DNA from: Fragum whitleyi
Taxonomy: Eukaryota > Mollusca > Bivalvia > Cardiida > Cardiidae
DNA length: 64,000 nucleotides
Assembly (NCBI GenBank): GCA_948146395.1
Contig: OX411548.1
Location: 32,930,912-32,994,911, forward strand
Direction of reading: 5' to 3'
In this document: piece by piece, positions 37,346 to 49,300 of the stretch
How the letters are laid out: each line of letters begins with the position of its first letter
How positions within the stretch are numbered: the first letter of the stretch is position 1
The notes under the pieces: model-generated
Seen by the model: the letters and a program-made list of their open reading frames with translations, nothing else
Databases searched by the model: none
What the model was told of the DNA's origin: nothing
Translations under genes and position numbers: made by a program

Positions 37346-40180
37346 CAAAAACGAATGAAACCCTAAAAAAGGCGCAGACATAGCAACTTGCTAACCTACA
37401 AGGCAATTTTTGCAGATGGGCCGAATCAAGAATTGTTTTAATAAACTTGACCTCTGCTTGATCACGTTTTCAGTTAATTGTTATTTTGTATTGGGTATAT
37501 TACCGCCCCCTGCTCAATCCAATTCTCTTCAAAACACTGCACCATCTTGCTTAGCTCAGTCGATAACGCGATGGGTTCTCAATCCTTAGGTAATGATATC
37601 GGCCCATGGCTTAGCCATCTTAACTCCAAAACTTGACTACAGTCAATGCGACAGGCGTCATTTGTCTCCCGCCAATGGGCTATTAACAAATAGTACACAT
37701 AAGTAGGATAGGCATCTCGTGGCTCGCAAGAAATGTTCATGTAGAATGTGCTCATGTGACAAGGGAGGGTCCGTGGGTGAACGAAAAACATATTAAATCC
37801 ATCTTAATTATAAATAATGACGACGGTATGGTTCCTTTTCACACGATCTTCTTAAGGCTTTGTGTGAGAAAATATGAGAATACATTTTCCCCGGTTTTCA
37901 ACCGTTCTTATCCCTTCTGTACGGTTCAATAAGTCTTATTTTAAGTATCTATATATTATTATCATTATTAATTATTTCAAATTTTGAATTACTCCTTGTG
38001 CTCTTGTCAAGAGTTAAAATTGTGTTTCATAATCCGATTCTGTCTTCTGTTCTAATATTAAACATATTTATGATCATAATAAATCTCAAAAAATGAGGTT
38101 ATGAAACAATTGCATGTGGTTTGATCCGGAGCCATGTCAGTGACACATGTATGCTAGAGCAACGCGACGTTGATTTTTCCCTGTTACAAAGCAAAAGCAG
38201 AATAAATATGTATTCGCATTTCACATGCTTTATTTGATTTTTATTTGTATTTTAAATTCTATGTCACTCGATAATAATAATTATAATAATAAAAAGTGTA
38301 TAAATAAAAATGGTCCAAATTTACGCATGATATATAGAAAGGAAGATGGAAATTCAAAGTTCAATCCATATGAAAATAAAATTTAAGCAAAATGAAAACA
38401 ATAATAATAGTAATAATATTTAAATTATAATAAAAAAAGAACTTGATACTGTCATAAACTGATCTATTTGAGAACATCATAAACAGAAAACATTGTATCA
38501 AACTGAATAAAAAAGAACTAAAATATTAAATTTCTATTCAAAGTAAAATTTCTTCAGTGGTAAGATAGATTGGTTCCGATATACGCGATTTCTTCGGAAT
38601 CATCTTATCAATCTTAATTTAAAGTCTTTGCTTTAAATAGTAAGTTCTAGTCAATAATACGAAAATTCATATTACTAGTAAATTAAAATCTCATTTTTGA
38701 ACCACTAGAAATATTCGATATCGCCCGAATGCCTTTACTTTGAATGAGTATTTCGAAATCATACCGAATCAATCCTACTCAGCATTATATCATTGTATCT
38801 GCGCCGGAATCTTCGGAAATCCGTGTCTATTTTGTGTCAGAAAAAATGGCAAACTTTTTATATTTGAATCTTGACAAAGATTAAAAGCATTTCAATAAAA
38901 GAAATATATCGTTTGCAAATGTTGGCGAGAAAATAGTTCAGTTAAAACGGAACGTTATATTTACGCCGACGTCGAAACTATTTGTAACGCAAAGGGTGTC
39001 ACCAGTATCATGCGTAACGTCTCTCCGATATCGGACAAACCCGGAATCGCCTGTCATCAAATGCGAAATGATTTTTGTACTTAGATATAGTAATTGGATT
39101 TTTCAGTAATAACCTGCATTATTTTGTTTGACTAAATGAAACAGAAATTACCGGTATGCATTAAACAAAGATTTACATTGTAATATTCAAATTCGAAAAT
39201 CAGAATCACTAAACCTAGTGAATCATTTTCTTAGCATTTTCTGCAAATTCCACTAGGAACTCAAATTAGCTGTTAAGCTGACCAAGAATAACAATCCAAC
39301 GGGAGAAAAGCAATTAAATGCTATTAACAAGTAACTAGTCAGATTTATTACCACTGCCTCCATGCTATATCCAGCTAACTGCGTGCGCCAAGGTAAATTC
39401 CTAATGGACCGAATTTCTCCACATGACTTGAAATGATACAGAAAAGCAGACGACAGAGCCTGTGAGATATTCTTTTGATAATTACATTGTATATATTACA
39501 TGTCTTCTGCTTCGTAGCATCATTCCTAATCCACACACTTGTTAAACTTCATTTCACTCATGGATGATTATACTTGTACCTGGCAAACAGATTTATATAA
39601 AACCGTTATTTCATGATTGACATTTGTAAAATTATTTCTATCCATTTCGTGTTTAAAGTGAAACCAAAATGATAACTTAAAAATACGATGTAATACTTAT
39701 CAACATATATATAAAACTAACAGGTATTTGAAGCATTGCAGGTCAGTATTTGTGGGCATATTTGTCATATTTATCTATCTATATATACTGCCTGACTCCC
39801 CTTTCGGTATTTAAGAGAGGGCCTTTTTGGGCTGGGCCTTTTTGGTCAACTCTGATAGTGGGCCTTTTTTGACCCGGGCCTTTCTGACACGGGCCTTTCT
39901 GTCAATGGGTCTTTTTTGACCCGACACCACCATAACATAACATTCCATAACATGGCAAGCTGAAACTTGGAAACATTCATTTCGTCAAAATCTAATCGTC
40001 GTTAGGAGAATTTAAACTCTGATTTTTTGTAATAGCAACACAATTTTAGATATACCTTTCTTTAAACAACACACAATCTACATAATTACAAAGTTGTAGG
40101 GAAAGGTGATAAATTTCAAACGTTATCATGCTCGTGGCATAAATAGGCCACCTTACTTGAATAGAAAGTATCCAGTCTAA
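37346..40180. other. Intergenic region upstream of TMEM214
   Basis: It contains a tRNA-like/SINE fragment near 37548-37700 (CTTGCTTAGCTCAGTCGATAACG, then TTTGTCTCCCGCCAATGGGC). Long AT-rich DNA follows at 37900-39780, and the minus copy of the AAAAAGGCCC array near its end. No gene. Confidence 0.5.
39815..39929 (-). repeat. AAAAAGGCCC dispersed repeat, minus copy
   Basis: GGGCCTTTTT units repeated about six times, closing with TTTTTTGACCCGACACCACC. This is the reverse complement of the left end of the + copy near 25562, where GGTTTCGGGTCAAAAAA is found. Confidence 0.7.
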
Positions 40181-40187
40181 ACACAAT

Positions 40188-40213
40188 CACTTCCGCTGTA
40201 TCGTCACTTCCTG
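40188..40213 (+). promoter_or_regulatory. Pair of ETS-type sites upstream of TMEM214
   Basis: CACTTCCGC (40188-40196) and CACTTCCTG (40205-40213) read on the minus strand as GCGGAAGTG and CAGGAAGTG, close to the ETS/GABP consensus. They lie 24-49 nt before the start codon. Such pairs are usual in TATA-less housekeeping promoters; the function here is inferred. Confidence 0.4.
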
Positions 40214-40236
40214 TTAAAAATTCAATCTGTCAAGAA

Positions 40237-40354
40237 ATGGCAAATCAAGCCGGCGACTGGAATTTGGTTGGTAAACCAAAGAAAATTAAGAATCCATCGT
40301 CTAAATCGCAGAAGAAGAACGCACAGGAAAATCTTCCGAAATATGTAGACAAAG
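40237..40354 (+). CDS. TMEM214: TMEM214 exon 1 (residues 1-39 and first base of 40)
   Basis: Encodes the Lys-rich N-terminus MANQAGDWNLVGKPKK. The donor is AAAG|GTGAAT; the exon ends one base into codon 40. Confidence 0.85.
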
Positions 40355-43300
40355 GTGAATTGCGATCGGGACTTTTGGAAGTTGAAATTAAATGACAGCT
40401 GGTTGCGCAACATCGCGGAAAGATTTTCATATGCTTCCTCAGTGAGAGTGAAATATCGAAAATCCGTTAATTAAAGCCGCCTCACACACATACACAGACA
40501 CATTCGTTATTAAGAATACTGTATAACAGCATGTATAAACATACAATATGTGTTCGTGGTCAACTTCTTTTAAATGTGCTTCTTATCAAGGAAAGCATTT
40601 GATTGCTTTTCTGAATATTTGCCAGGGTCCAAAGAATCCACCTGTCTGCTGGTATTGGAACTTCGTAAATACAAATCAATCTCACAATTGAGGAAAGTAT
40701 CCAGCGTTTTTTTTTTCTTCTTTGACTAGTGTTGGTAAACTCTAGCAATCCCAATTGATACGGGCTTCTTCCAATTCAATCACCAGCCTTTTCCCATAGT
40801 AATAATCGGCCCTTTCCCAATCTCCAAATCCACTGTTTCTAACAATCCTGTGTGCCGTTCCCACTTGTGAGTACCTTAATTTTGTGTAGACATGCCTTTT
40901 GAAATTGTTGGGCCTTTAGATATGCTGTAAATCAACGTGCAGAAAGTAAACAAACGATATAATGTCTGCAGGGGTAAAAACATTAAATTACATACAATCT
41001 ACTCGATAGTTATGAGGTTTTCGATTTCCCACAATAGATAAACAAACTTTCAAAGGGACGCAACTCAAACTGTAGACTGGTTTAGATAAAATCTCATAGA
41101 GACGTGAAAAGTCTTGACCGTATAGACCAGTCTCTTTCTACTTTCACTTTCTCGCGTGATTCACAAACGCATATGGCAGCAGCTTATCATGAGCCACAAT
41201 GCACAATATTATCGTAAAAAAGTGTGGAAATGTGGCAATCCCAGCAATCAAACTATCAAATAATCTTTTAGATCGGGGTCGGCGACAAACGCAATGGAGA
41301 ATGGTAAGTTTCGTCCCCGTGATCGGCTGCTTTTCATTACGATCCTGAAGGACGTTCCCCAATAAATAAAAATGATTCAGGATTTCTTAATATCCTGGCA
41401 TATCCGATCATTCAAAAGTCATTCATAATATGCTTGATTTCTTTTTTATTTGGGGGGGGGGGGGCAGTATTTAAGAAAGTAAAAGGAAACAGTTAAACAA
41501 ACTTGGGTAGAATACAGCATTTTTTCTGGCCATTTGGGAAAGGTACAAATTAACTTTTCCATGAAATGAAACAGTATTAACAGTTTACTGAAAAAATAAA
41601 ACAGTAGACTTTTCATGCAAAACAACAGAGGCAGGTATTATAGTTTACTGTTTCAGGCAATAAAACAGCTGCAAATATAACATGTCAGTCAAAGAACAAA
41701 ACAAAAGAGCAACATTCTATTTCAAAATTAATCATACACAAAGTATTTCTTTCTCAGCATCCATTTGTCATCTTGGGTAGCTTTCAAGTTTGTGAAATTG
41801 TATTTGTGACTGTGAAAAGGCTTAACACAATAAGTTATAAATGAGTTGTTGGTTGGAGTTAAATGGAACATTGCTCCTATACCACTTTAGCCCTTACCCA
41901 AAGGACAAAATGAAAAGGTTGTTTGCTTTGAAGGCTACTGCAGACAAAAATTTGAGTTTTGATTGCTTAAAATGTATACAATAAAGAAAATATTGATGGT
42001 AATAGGAGAAAATGCTGGTTATCAAAGTGTTCTTCTTTTGCCTCATTATTTTCCGAAAGTTTTTTAATTTAGGATGTGAAAATCAGGTCTTGTTAAGCAA
42101 ATGGTTACGGAAAGATTTGATAATATTTACTGACTTTGATGATGTTATCAACTGTTTGCAGATTACAAATATTAAAAAGGTATGTCATTCATCATTATCA
42201 TTAATACATTTAAATCATCAGATTCAGTTGATATAACTGAAAAGGTTCACAAAAAAGTCACTGTCCACTCTTTGACAGCCACTTCTTCTCTGAAGTGGCA
42301 GTTTTCAAAAGACATGTATGATGATAACTGTACATCTGATTGTCAAAATATGTTAAAACTATTAGTGGTTTTCCTGGTAGACACAGAATATAGGCTCTAA
42401 GTAAAGAAAAGGCATATTTCATTGATCGATTTTATAAACTAAACTTTTCCCAATTTATTGGTTTCGCAACTAGTTTTTCCCCAATTTTACGATTTCGCGA
42501 TGCCAAAATTCACAATCATAGGGGTACAGGTACCTTTCCCAATTGGCAAGAAAACCCGCTGGTATCGAAAATAAAAATAAATTTTCCCCTGTTTTCTTCA
42601 TATCTATTACTTCTTTTGTGGCATACAACCACAATCATTGAATTTTACCAGAAAAATCCATGGTATTGTATGTTTACAAATGAGATATATTCTACTTGTC
42701 CCAATCATTTTACTGGTATTTATTACCTGGAATTTAATGTTTAGAAGAATGTCGTAAAATTTTGTACTTTCGTTTTTTCTGCACTTCAAGATACAAAACA
42801 TGGTCTTCAACGATCCCTAGGCCTATTGTAGGGCGAGTGACAGTAAAACCAGGACGAGTTACTTTTTCAAGTCACTTGCACTGCAGGACGAGTGTCTTTT
42901 TCTGAATTCTTTGGACCCTGTTTGCCATGGGGATGAAACACTTTTTTGGATACTACTGCAATATAAGCATTTACTAATTTTGAATTTGACTAAAAGTCCA
43001 TGCTGACACAGTGATCCACAGTAGGTTGACTAATGGGTGTCCTGTCAATTTGGCCTGTGTAAATCTCGGCCCGTCAACTTGTCCTGTATTTAGGTTATAC
43101 AGCATATAAGTAGAATATTCATTAGTGTTCTTAATGGTAGTGTTCCCCAAACCCCTCAAATGGGGGTAATTTACCCCTTAATTTAAGCTTGAACCCATTT
43201 AGAGGGGGTACATGCATACTTTAAAATACCCATTTTTACCCCCAGGTTGACGCAGCAGTGGGAACACTGATTGGATAGTTAATCAATGTGTAAAGTGTAC

Positions 43301-46300
43301 TTGCGAAGATGACAAATGCTGTGTAGAACCTACAATCTTAATATAACTTACATAGATTTTTTTTTTATCTTCTTATGTGCACAATAAAAAAAAATGAAAA
43401 AAAATAAAGAAATGATGAACTGAGTATTTAATTACATATATTTTCATCTCATATTAACAGAAACAATTGTGAAATGTGTTAAAAGTAATTAAAAGATATT
43501 TTCCTAATAAGTACATTATTTACAAATAACCCTTTCAAGAACAAATAAAAATTTATCTACGAAAAGAAAATTTACAGGTACAAAAATATATTAACATTGT
43601 ATTATTATACATGTACCTATATGATATATATACAGGCCAAATTGATGGGAGGATTTATTCACAGGCTGCGTTGACTGTGAACCGACTAACAACCGGGCTA
43701 ACTTGGTTGGTTCACAGTCAAAATGGCCCGTGAATAACTCGGCCTGTCAACTCAGCCTTTATACATATATATATTATAAAGGTCCATGTATAAAGATTTG
43801 ATGAAAATATATTTTTATGGTTGCTTGTGTACCCTTTTTTTAATGTTTTTTTTTTTATTATTTTACTTATACACTTTTGTTATTTGTTTATATGCCCTTT
43901 TAAGTATGGGGCCAGCTCAAATTTGTGAAAAGGGGGAGGAGGGGGAGGAGTGTAGTGATCAACAGTGGGCAGACTCATGACCAGGTGCCCAGCTAGCTCA
44001 GTTGGTAGAGCACCATTAATGCAAGTGATCTGGTTCGAGTCCCATGTTGGGCACATATTTTCAGCCTTAATTTTAAATTTTACTTTATTTAAGTGGGAGG
44101 GTATTTAAGACAATAACTCTCTATGTTGTAGATATGCTCTACTTTGTAAATTTGTAAATTGCCTGGTTTGCCCGAACTTTCAAAAGATAAATGTTTAATT
44201 ACTGGTAATAAACATATAGATGCATTCAAACTTCAAAGTGCTTTTGTTTGTCTACAGATCCGTTGCAAGACTCCTCTACCATGTTTGATGTGTTCTTAGC
44301 AAAAGAAAGACAAAGGAATGCAGGAAAACAGGGAAGGTTTGTGGATAAGATAGAGGCTGGCAAGGAGCCAAACAGTAAAAGTATCTCTGATGGAAACCAG
44401 AGAAAGAAACCATCCACTCAAAAGTCTAAAAAACAAGAACTGAAGAAGGTTTCTATTGAGGAGGCAATCAAAGATGTAAGTGAATCTAGGAATCTGTTAA
44501 AACAAATTGTATAAATGAGCACTTACAGTCCCAATTTCTGCACCTACTTATTTAGAGGCGGGCTGATTAATCGATAAAATCGATAATCAGTTGTTTTAGG
44601 CTTCAGATGACAACTATTTATTAAGAAATCTCATAATTAATAAATTACCTTGTAAAATGTAAATGAAGACCATTTAATGTAATGGAAGATAAATGTCACG
44701 CATTTAGTCCGGTTTATTTCTCATTTTCAGGTAAATTCCTTTCACTTGAGAAAAACGATTTATATGCAACCCTGAGAATGGACCTTGGTGGTCACTGACC
44801 ACCAATGTTTGAGTGTAGGTCTATTCCAGATATATGCTAAAGGATATAACACATACCATTATTTTTAGATCACCTGAGCACAAAGGGCTCAAGGGAGCTA
44901 TTGTGATCGATCGTTGTCCAGCGTCCGTCTGTCCGTCACGGCGTCAACTTTTTCATTAAACTACATCTCCTCCTAAACTTATAAGTCAAAATCAACCAAA
45001 CTTGGCAGAAATATTCCTTGGGTGGTCCCTTGTAAAAATTGCTAAATTGGAATGGATCGGTACCATATCACAGGAAAAGGGGCCTTAATGACAAATTTCT
45101 TGTTTACACTCTAGAAGCCACAAATATGGTCCAATTTTCATGAAACTTGGTAAGAATGTTTGTTAGGTAATGAGGATAAAGTCTATTAAAAATGGGAAGG
45201 ATTTGTGCCATATCACTGCAAAAGGGGCCTTAATGACTTTTTTTGTTTAAAAATGGGAAGGATTTTTGCCATATCACTGCAAAAGGGGCCTTAATGACTT
45301 TTTTTTGTTTACACTCTAGAAGCCACAAATATGGTCCCATCATCATGAATCTTTGTCAGAATGTTTGTTAGGTCATGAGGATGAACTCATTTGAAAATGG
45401 GAAGTATACATGCCATATCACGGGAAAAGGGGCCTTAATGACAATTTTCTTGTAAGAGCTACAAACGCCACAAATATAGTCCAATCATGAAACTTGATCA
45501 AAATGTTTGCCAGGTCACAAGAATGAACTTGTTGAAAATGGGAAGGTTCATGCCATATCATAGGAAAAGGAGTCTTAATGATAATTTACTTGAAATATCA
45601 GGTGAGCGATTTAGGGCCCTCAGGGTCCTCTTGTTTAATTATAAGATTACAAGTTTTAAAACATATTTTGGTATAACAGAGTGTAGTTTTCATCGAATTT
45701 TGTTTTTATTTCTAAGAACTGATTGTAGTATTGATCATTGGTTGATTGGGCTCATTCAACTAGAAACTGATAATCAATGGTGATTTGAAACCGATTGCCC
45801 AACGCCATGCCACACATAGGCGCAAATTTGCTTTAAAGTTGAACTACTGCACATGCCTCACATAGGGTAATTTTTTTTTTTTGCAACTGAATTTTAACAA
45901 ATGCAACACATAGGCTCAAATTTGTTTTTTCAGCTGAATAGTTGCAAATATCACACAAAGGCTCAAAGTTGTTATACAGCTGATTTGTTGCAAAAATCAC
46001 ACAAAAGCTCGAATTTGTTTTACAGCTGATTTGTGGCAAAAATCACACAAAGGCTCTAATTTGTTTTATAACTGAATTGTTGCAAATGCCACACAAAGGC
46101 TAAATATTGTTTTACAGCTGAACTGCTTCAAATGTTGCGCATAGACTCAATTTTGTTTTACAACTGAACTGCTGCAAATGCCACACATGGGCTCAAATTT
46201 GTTTTACAGCTGAATTGTTGCAAATGCCACACATAGGCTTAAATTTGTTTTACAGCTGAATTGTTGCAAATGCCACACATAGGCTCAAATTTGTTTTACA

Positions 46301-49300
46301 GCTGAACTGCTGCAAATGCCACACAAAGGCTCAAATTTGTTTTACAACTGAATTGCTGCAAATGCCACACATAGGCTCAATTTTGTTTTACAACTGAATT
46401 GCTGCAAATGCCACAAATAGGCTCAAATTTGTTTTACAGTTGACAGAGGAGGAGTTGAAGTCAGTATTGGTGCAGTCAAAGGTTCATTTTCCAGAGAAAC
46501 CCGAGGTCTGGCTCAAAGATGTGGTGACCTTTATGAACTTTAAACTGGAAAACACTGTGGACAATGCCAAACATCTACGGCCTGATGCTAAAGGTGGGTT
46601 TTTGAACAGTCAAGATGATAAGGGTATTGAACTGTCTGAGAGAGTTACTGTGTACATGATTTAGATGGACACAGATGTTGCATGTCCTAAACTCCCCATG
46701 CTCTTTACAGGAATCTCAATCCGAAAATCTCAAAACAATCTGATAGAGCCTGATGTACTTCGGACTTCAGGAAAGAATCAAAGGTTGTTTTAAATGTTGA
46801 AATGATTATAAAAGTAACTTTTATATGCCCCAGCCATGAAATGTTGATGGGCATATAGAGTTACCTCTGTCAGTGTTTGAGTGTGTGCATGTGAGTGGGT
46901 AACCAATTCTTGTCGGGAGCATACCTTCTACATTTATGAATAAATACAAAATAACTTGGTACAGTTATTCCTCTGGCTGAGAACTAGTGTCATATAAAGT
47001 CTTTCCCAGAGGGGGTTAAGGTCATAGCTGATTGTCAATGGGTTAAGGGTAAAACTCAAGGTTTTTGTATGGCATCTGTGTCTGTTACACATATTTAGTT
47101 TTGACAAAATCCTTACTTAAGACTATTATAAGGGGATTTTCTACATTTCCACTGGAACTCCACATTCCCCCCCCCCCCCCTTCCCTCCACACACACAAAC
47201 AATCACACACACCTGAGAAGAATTTCTTGATATGTCCATTCCTACGCAATACTGTTTTCTGATGTGTCTGATTGAAAAAACTTCAGAAAATAATTTGGAA
47301 AATGAAGAAACTGCTTGTTACTTCCTGTCTTAAATTTTGTGTTCTGGTAATGAAATTACTTGCTACTATATGTCTAAAATGTTTTAGTCTGATAATGGTT
47401 TTATTCTTGTTGACAGATTATCCAGTCAGCTTGATCAGTAAAGGCTGTGCAGCTGTGATAAAATCAGCACTTATGGACACAGGCAGGTCTACACTGGAAC
47501 ATATGCTAAATTTCTCTGTGAACACCATGCTGGACGAGGCACAGAATGGTAACCCCACCTATGGATACAAGATCTTCCTGCTGTTACTAGCCAGAAATCA
47601 TCCAGATGTTATTGGTGCTAAAATACAACAGGTACACTCCTATTTCTTTGTTCTAGATAAAGCATTTCTTTTTTGTTCCTTATGAGAGAAAATTTCTGAT
47701 GTCATTTATACAAGATTCAAACAATTGCTCCTTTCTCAAAATTTCTCTGAGTGTTTTGTCACTGTTTAGTTCAAACAGCTTCTAACAAATTATACTTTTT
47801 TTAAATATCAGTGTCGTTGATCAGTGAATTACTTTTGCAAGTTAAGTATGTCTAAAGTTTGGTGGTACAAATGGAACAAATATAGAAATACGGAGCTCAC
47901 CACATAGGGTCACTTTTCTTGATATATAATATTTATGTTAATATTTCTGTTAGGTGAACTATTTGTTTGGTAAATTAATTTTATCCAATGAAATTTTTGT
48001 CATGAAAATATGTAATATGAGTGCTTTTTGCTCAAGAAGGTAAAATGAAAGGCTATTTCAATTTCAGTTTAAGGAACTTGTAAGAAGTATACAAAACAGG
48101 CCTGACAGGTGTTTAATGGTGTTATGGGCCCTTGGTCAAGCGGGAATGACCAGTCTGAGGGTTGGACTGAGAGGTAAAGATAGATGTGAAATTTATCATT
48201 TAATCGAATTTTTAAACACTTGAAATACCAGGATTAAACCAATAACTCTATTCTTGCTGTCCACAAAGCTTTGGCAGATAATATAGACTAAGATCAGCCT
48301 GCACAGAAGAGCAGTCTGATCTCAGTCTTTATAATATAGACTAAGATCAGCCTGCACAGAAGTGCAGTCTGATCTTAGACTTTACTGCCTGCTTTCTACT
48401 CAATTCATTTTGGAAAAATCTTGAGCGAATTTGTTGAAGTTTACCAAATATTTATAATTTTGATTTCATCAGAATTATGGTTAAGTATTGTATACTAACC
48501 ATCATTTGAAAGAGAATTATCATTCTAACCCTATCCTGAACAGTTGTACCAAATTGAAATTATCATCTTCATTCCTTACTATTTTATATCACCAAGCAAA
48601 AAAAGTACAGATTTTGCCAGTTTGAACTATATTAAGTGAACTAGTTTGGATGCAAAAAATTAAAACAGTTGTGTAATCTAAATTTTATTCATGTGGGTAT
48701 GAATAAAATTTTTTCCACAAATCAGGCGGTTTGTTTTTGATAGATAAAACTAAAAAATGAATTATTTTGAACCAAAACTTCTCCTTATGAAATCCTCCTT
48801 AAAATTGTTAAGAAATCATAATATATTTCATAAAAAAACAAGCACTTTTTACAATTATCTTTTTATCCGAAAGGTATTCTCTCCTATTAAAGGTGCTCTA
48901 TCACAGATTTTCATAGAAAAAATACAAAACTTGTTCTTAGATTTGGAAATGAGTGTGTTTTTAGACGATTAAGAATATCCCAAGGGCATTGGCACTTAAA
49001 ACAACATACTTCAATAATTTCATAACTTATTTTTTCGAAGCAGCAAGATCAGTCAGGTATCCATTCTATTAATTTCCAGTCTATAATTTTCAAAATCGTT
49101 CTTTTCTGTGAATAATCTTTCATTTTTGCTTGTATTGTTAAGAAGTTTCCAGCTGTCAAATATTTTCACTTCAATCTTTGATTGAAAAAGACAAACATGC
49201 AGAATTCACATGCGTAAATAGTTGGCTCGAAATTGAAGAATTATTTTTTAGGCGTTAGTAGTTGCTTTATTTTTCAGAATGAATTTCGCTAAATTCAGTT

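Larger units (their letters stand above)
40355..44257 (+). other. TMEM214 intron 1
   Basis: 3.9 kb, AT-rich. It carries a G-run (about 41453-41464), two short inverted-repeat elements (43136-43268, 43628-43765) and a tRNA-like relic (43987-44053). No nested gene is seen. Confidence 0.7.
44476..46439 (+). other. TMEM214 intron 2
   Basis: Holds a GAGCTATTGTGATC-type tandem-repeat element (44868-45635) and a 46-bp minisatellite (45805-46439) that runs directly into the splice acceptor. Confidence 0.85.
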
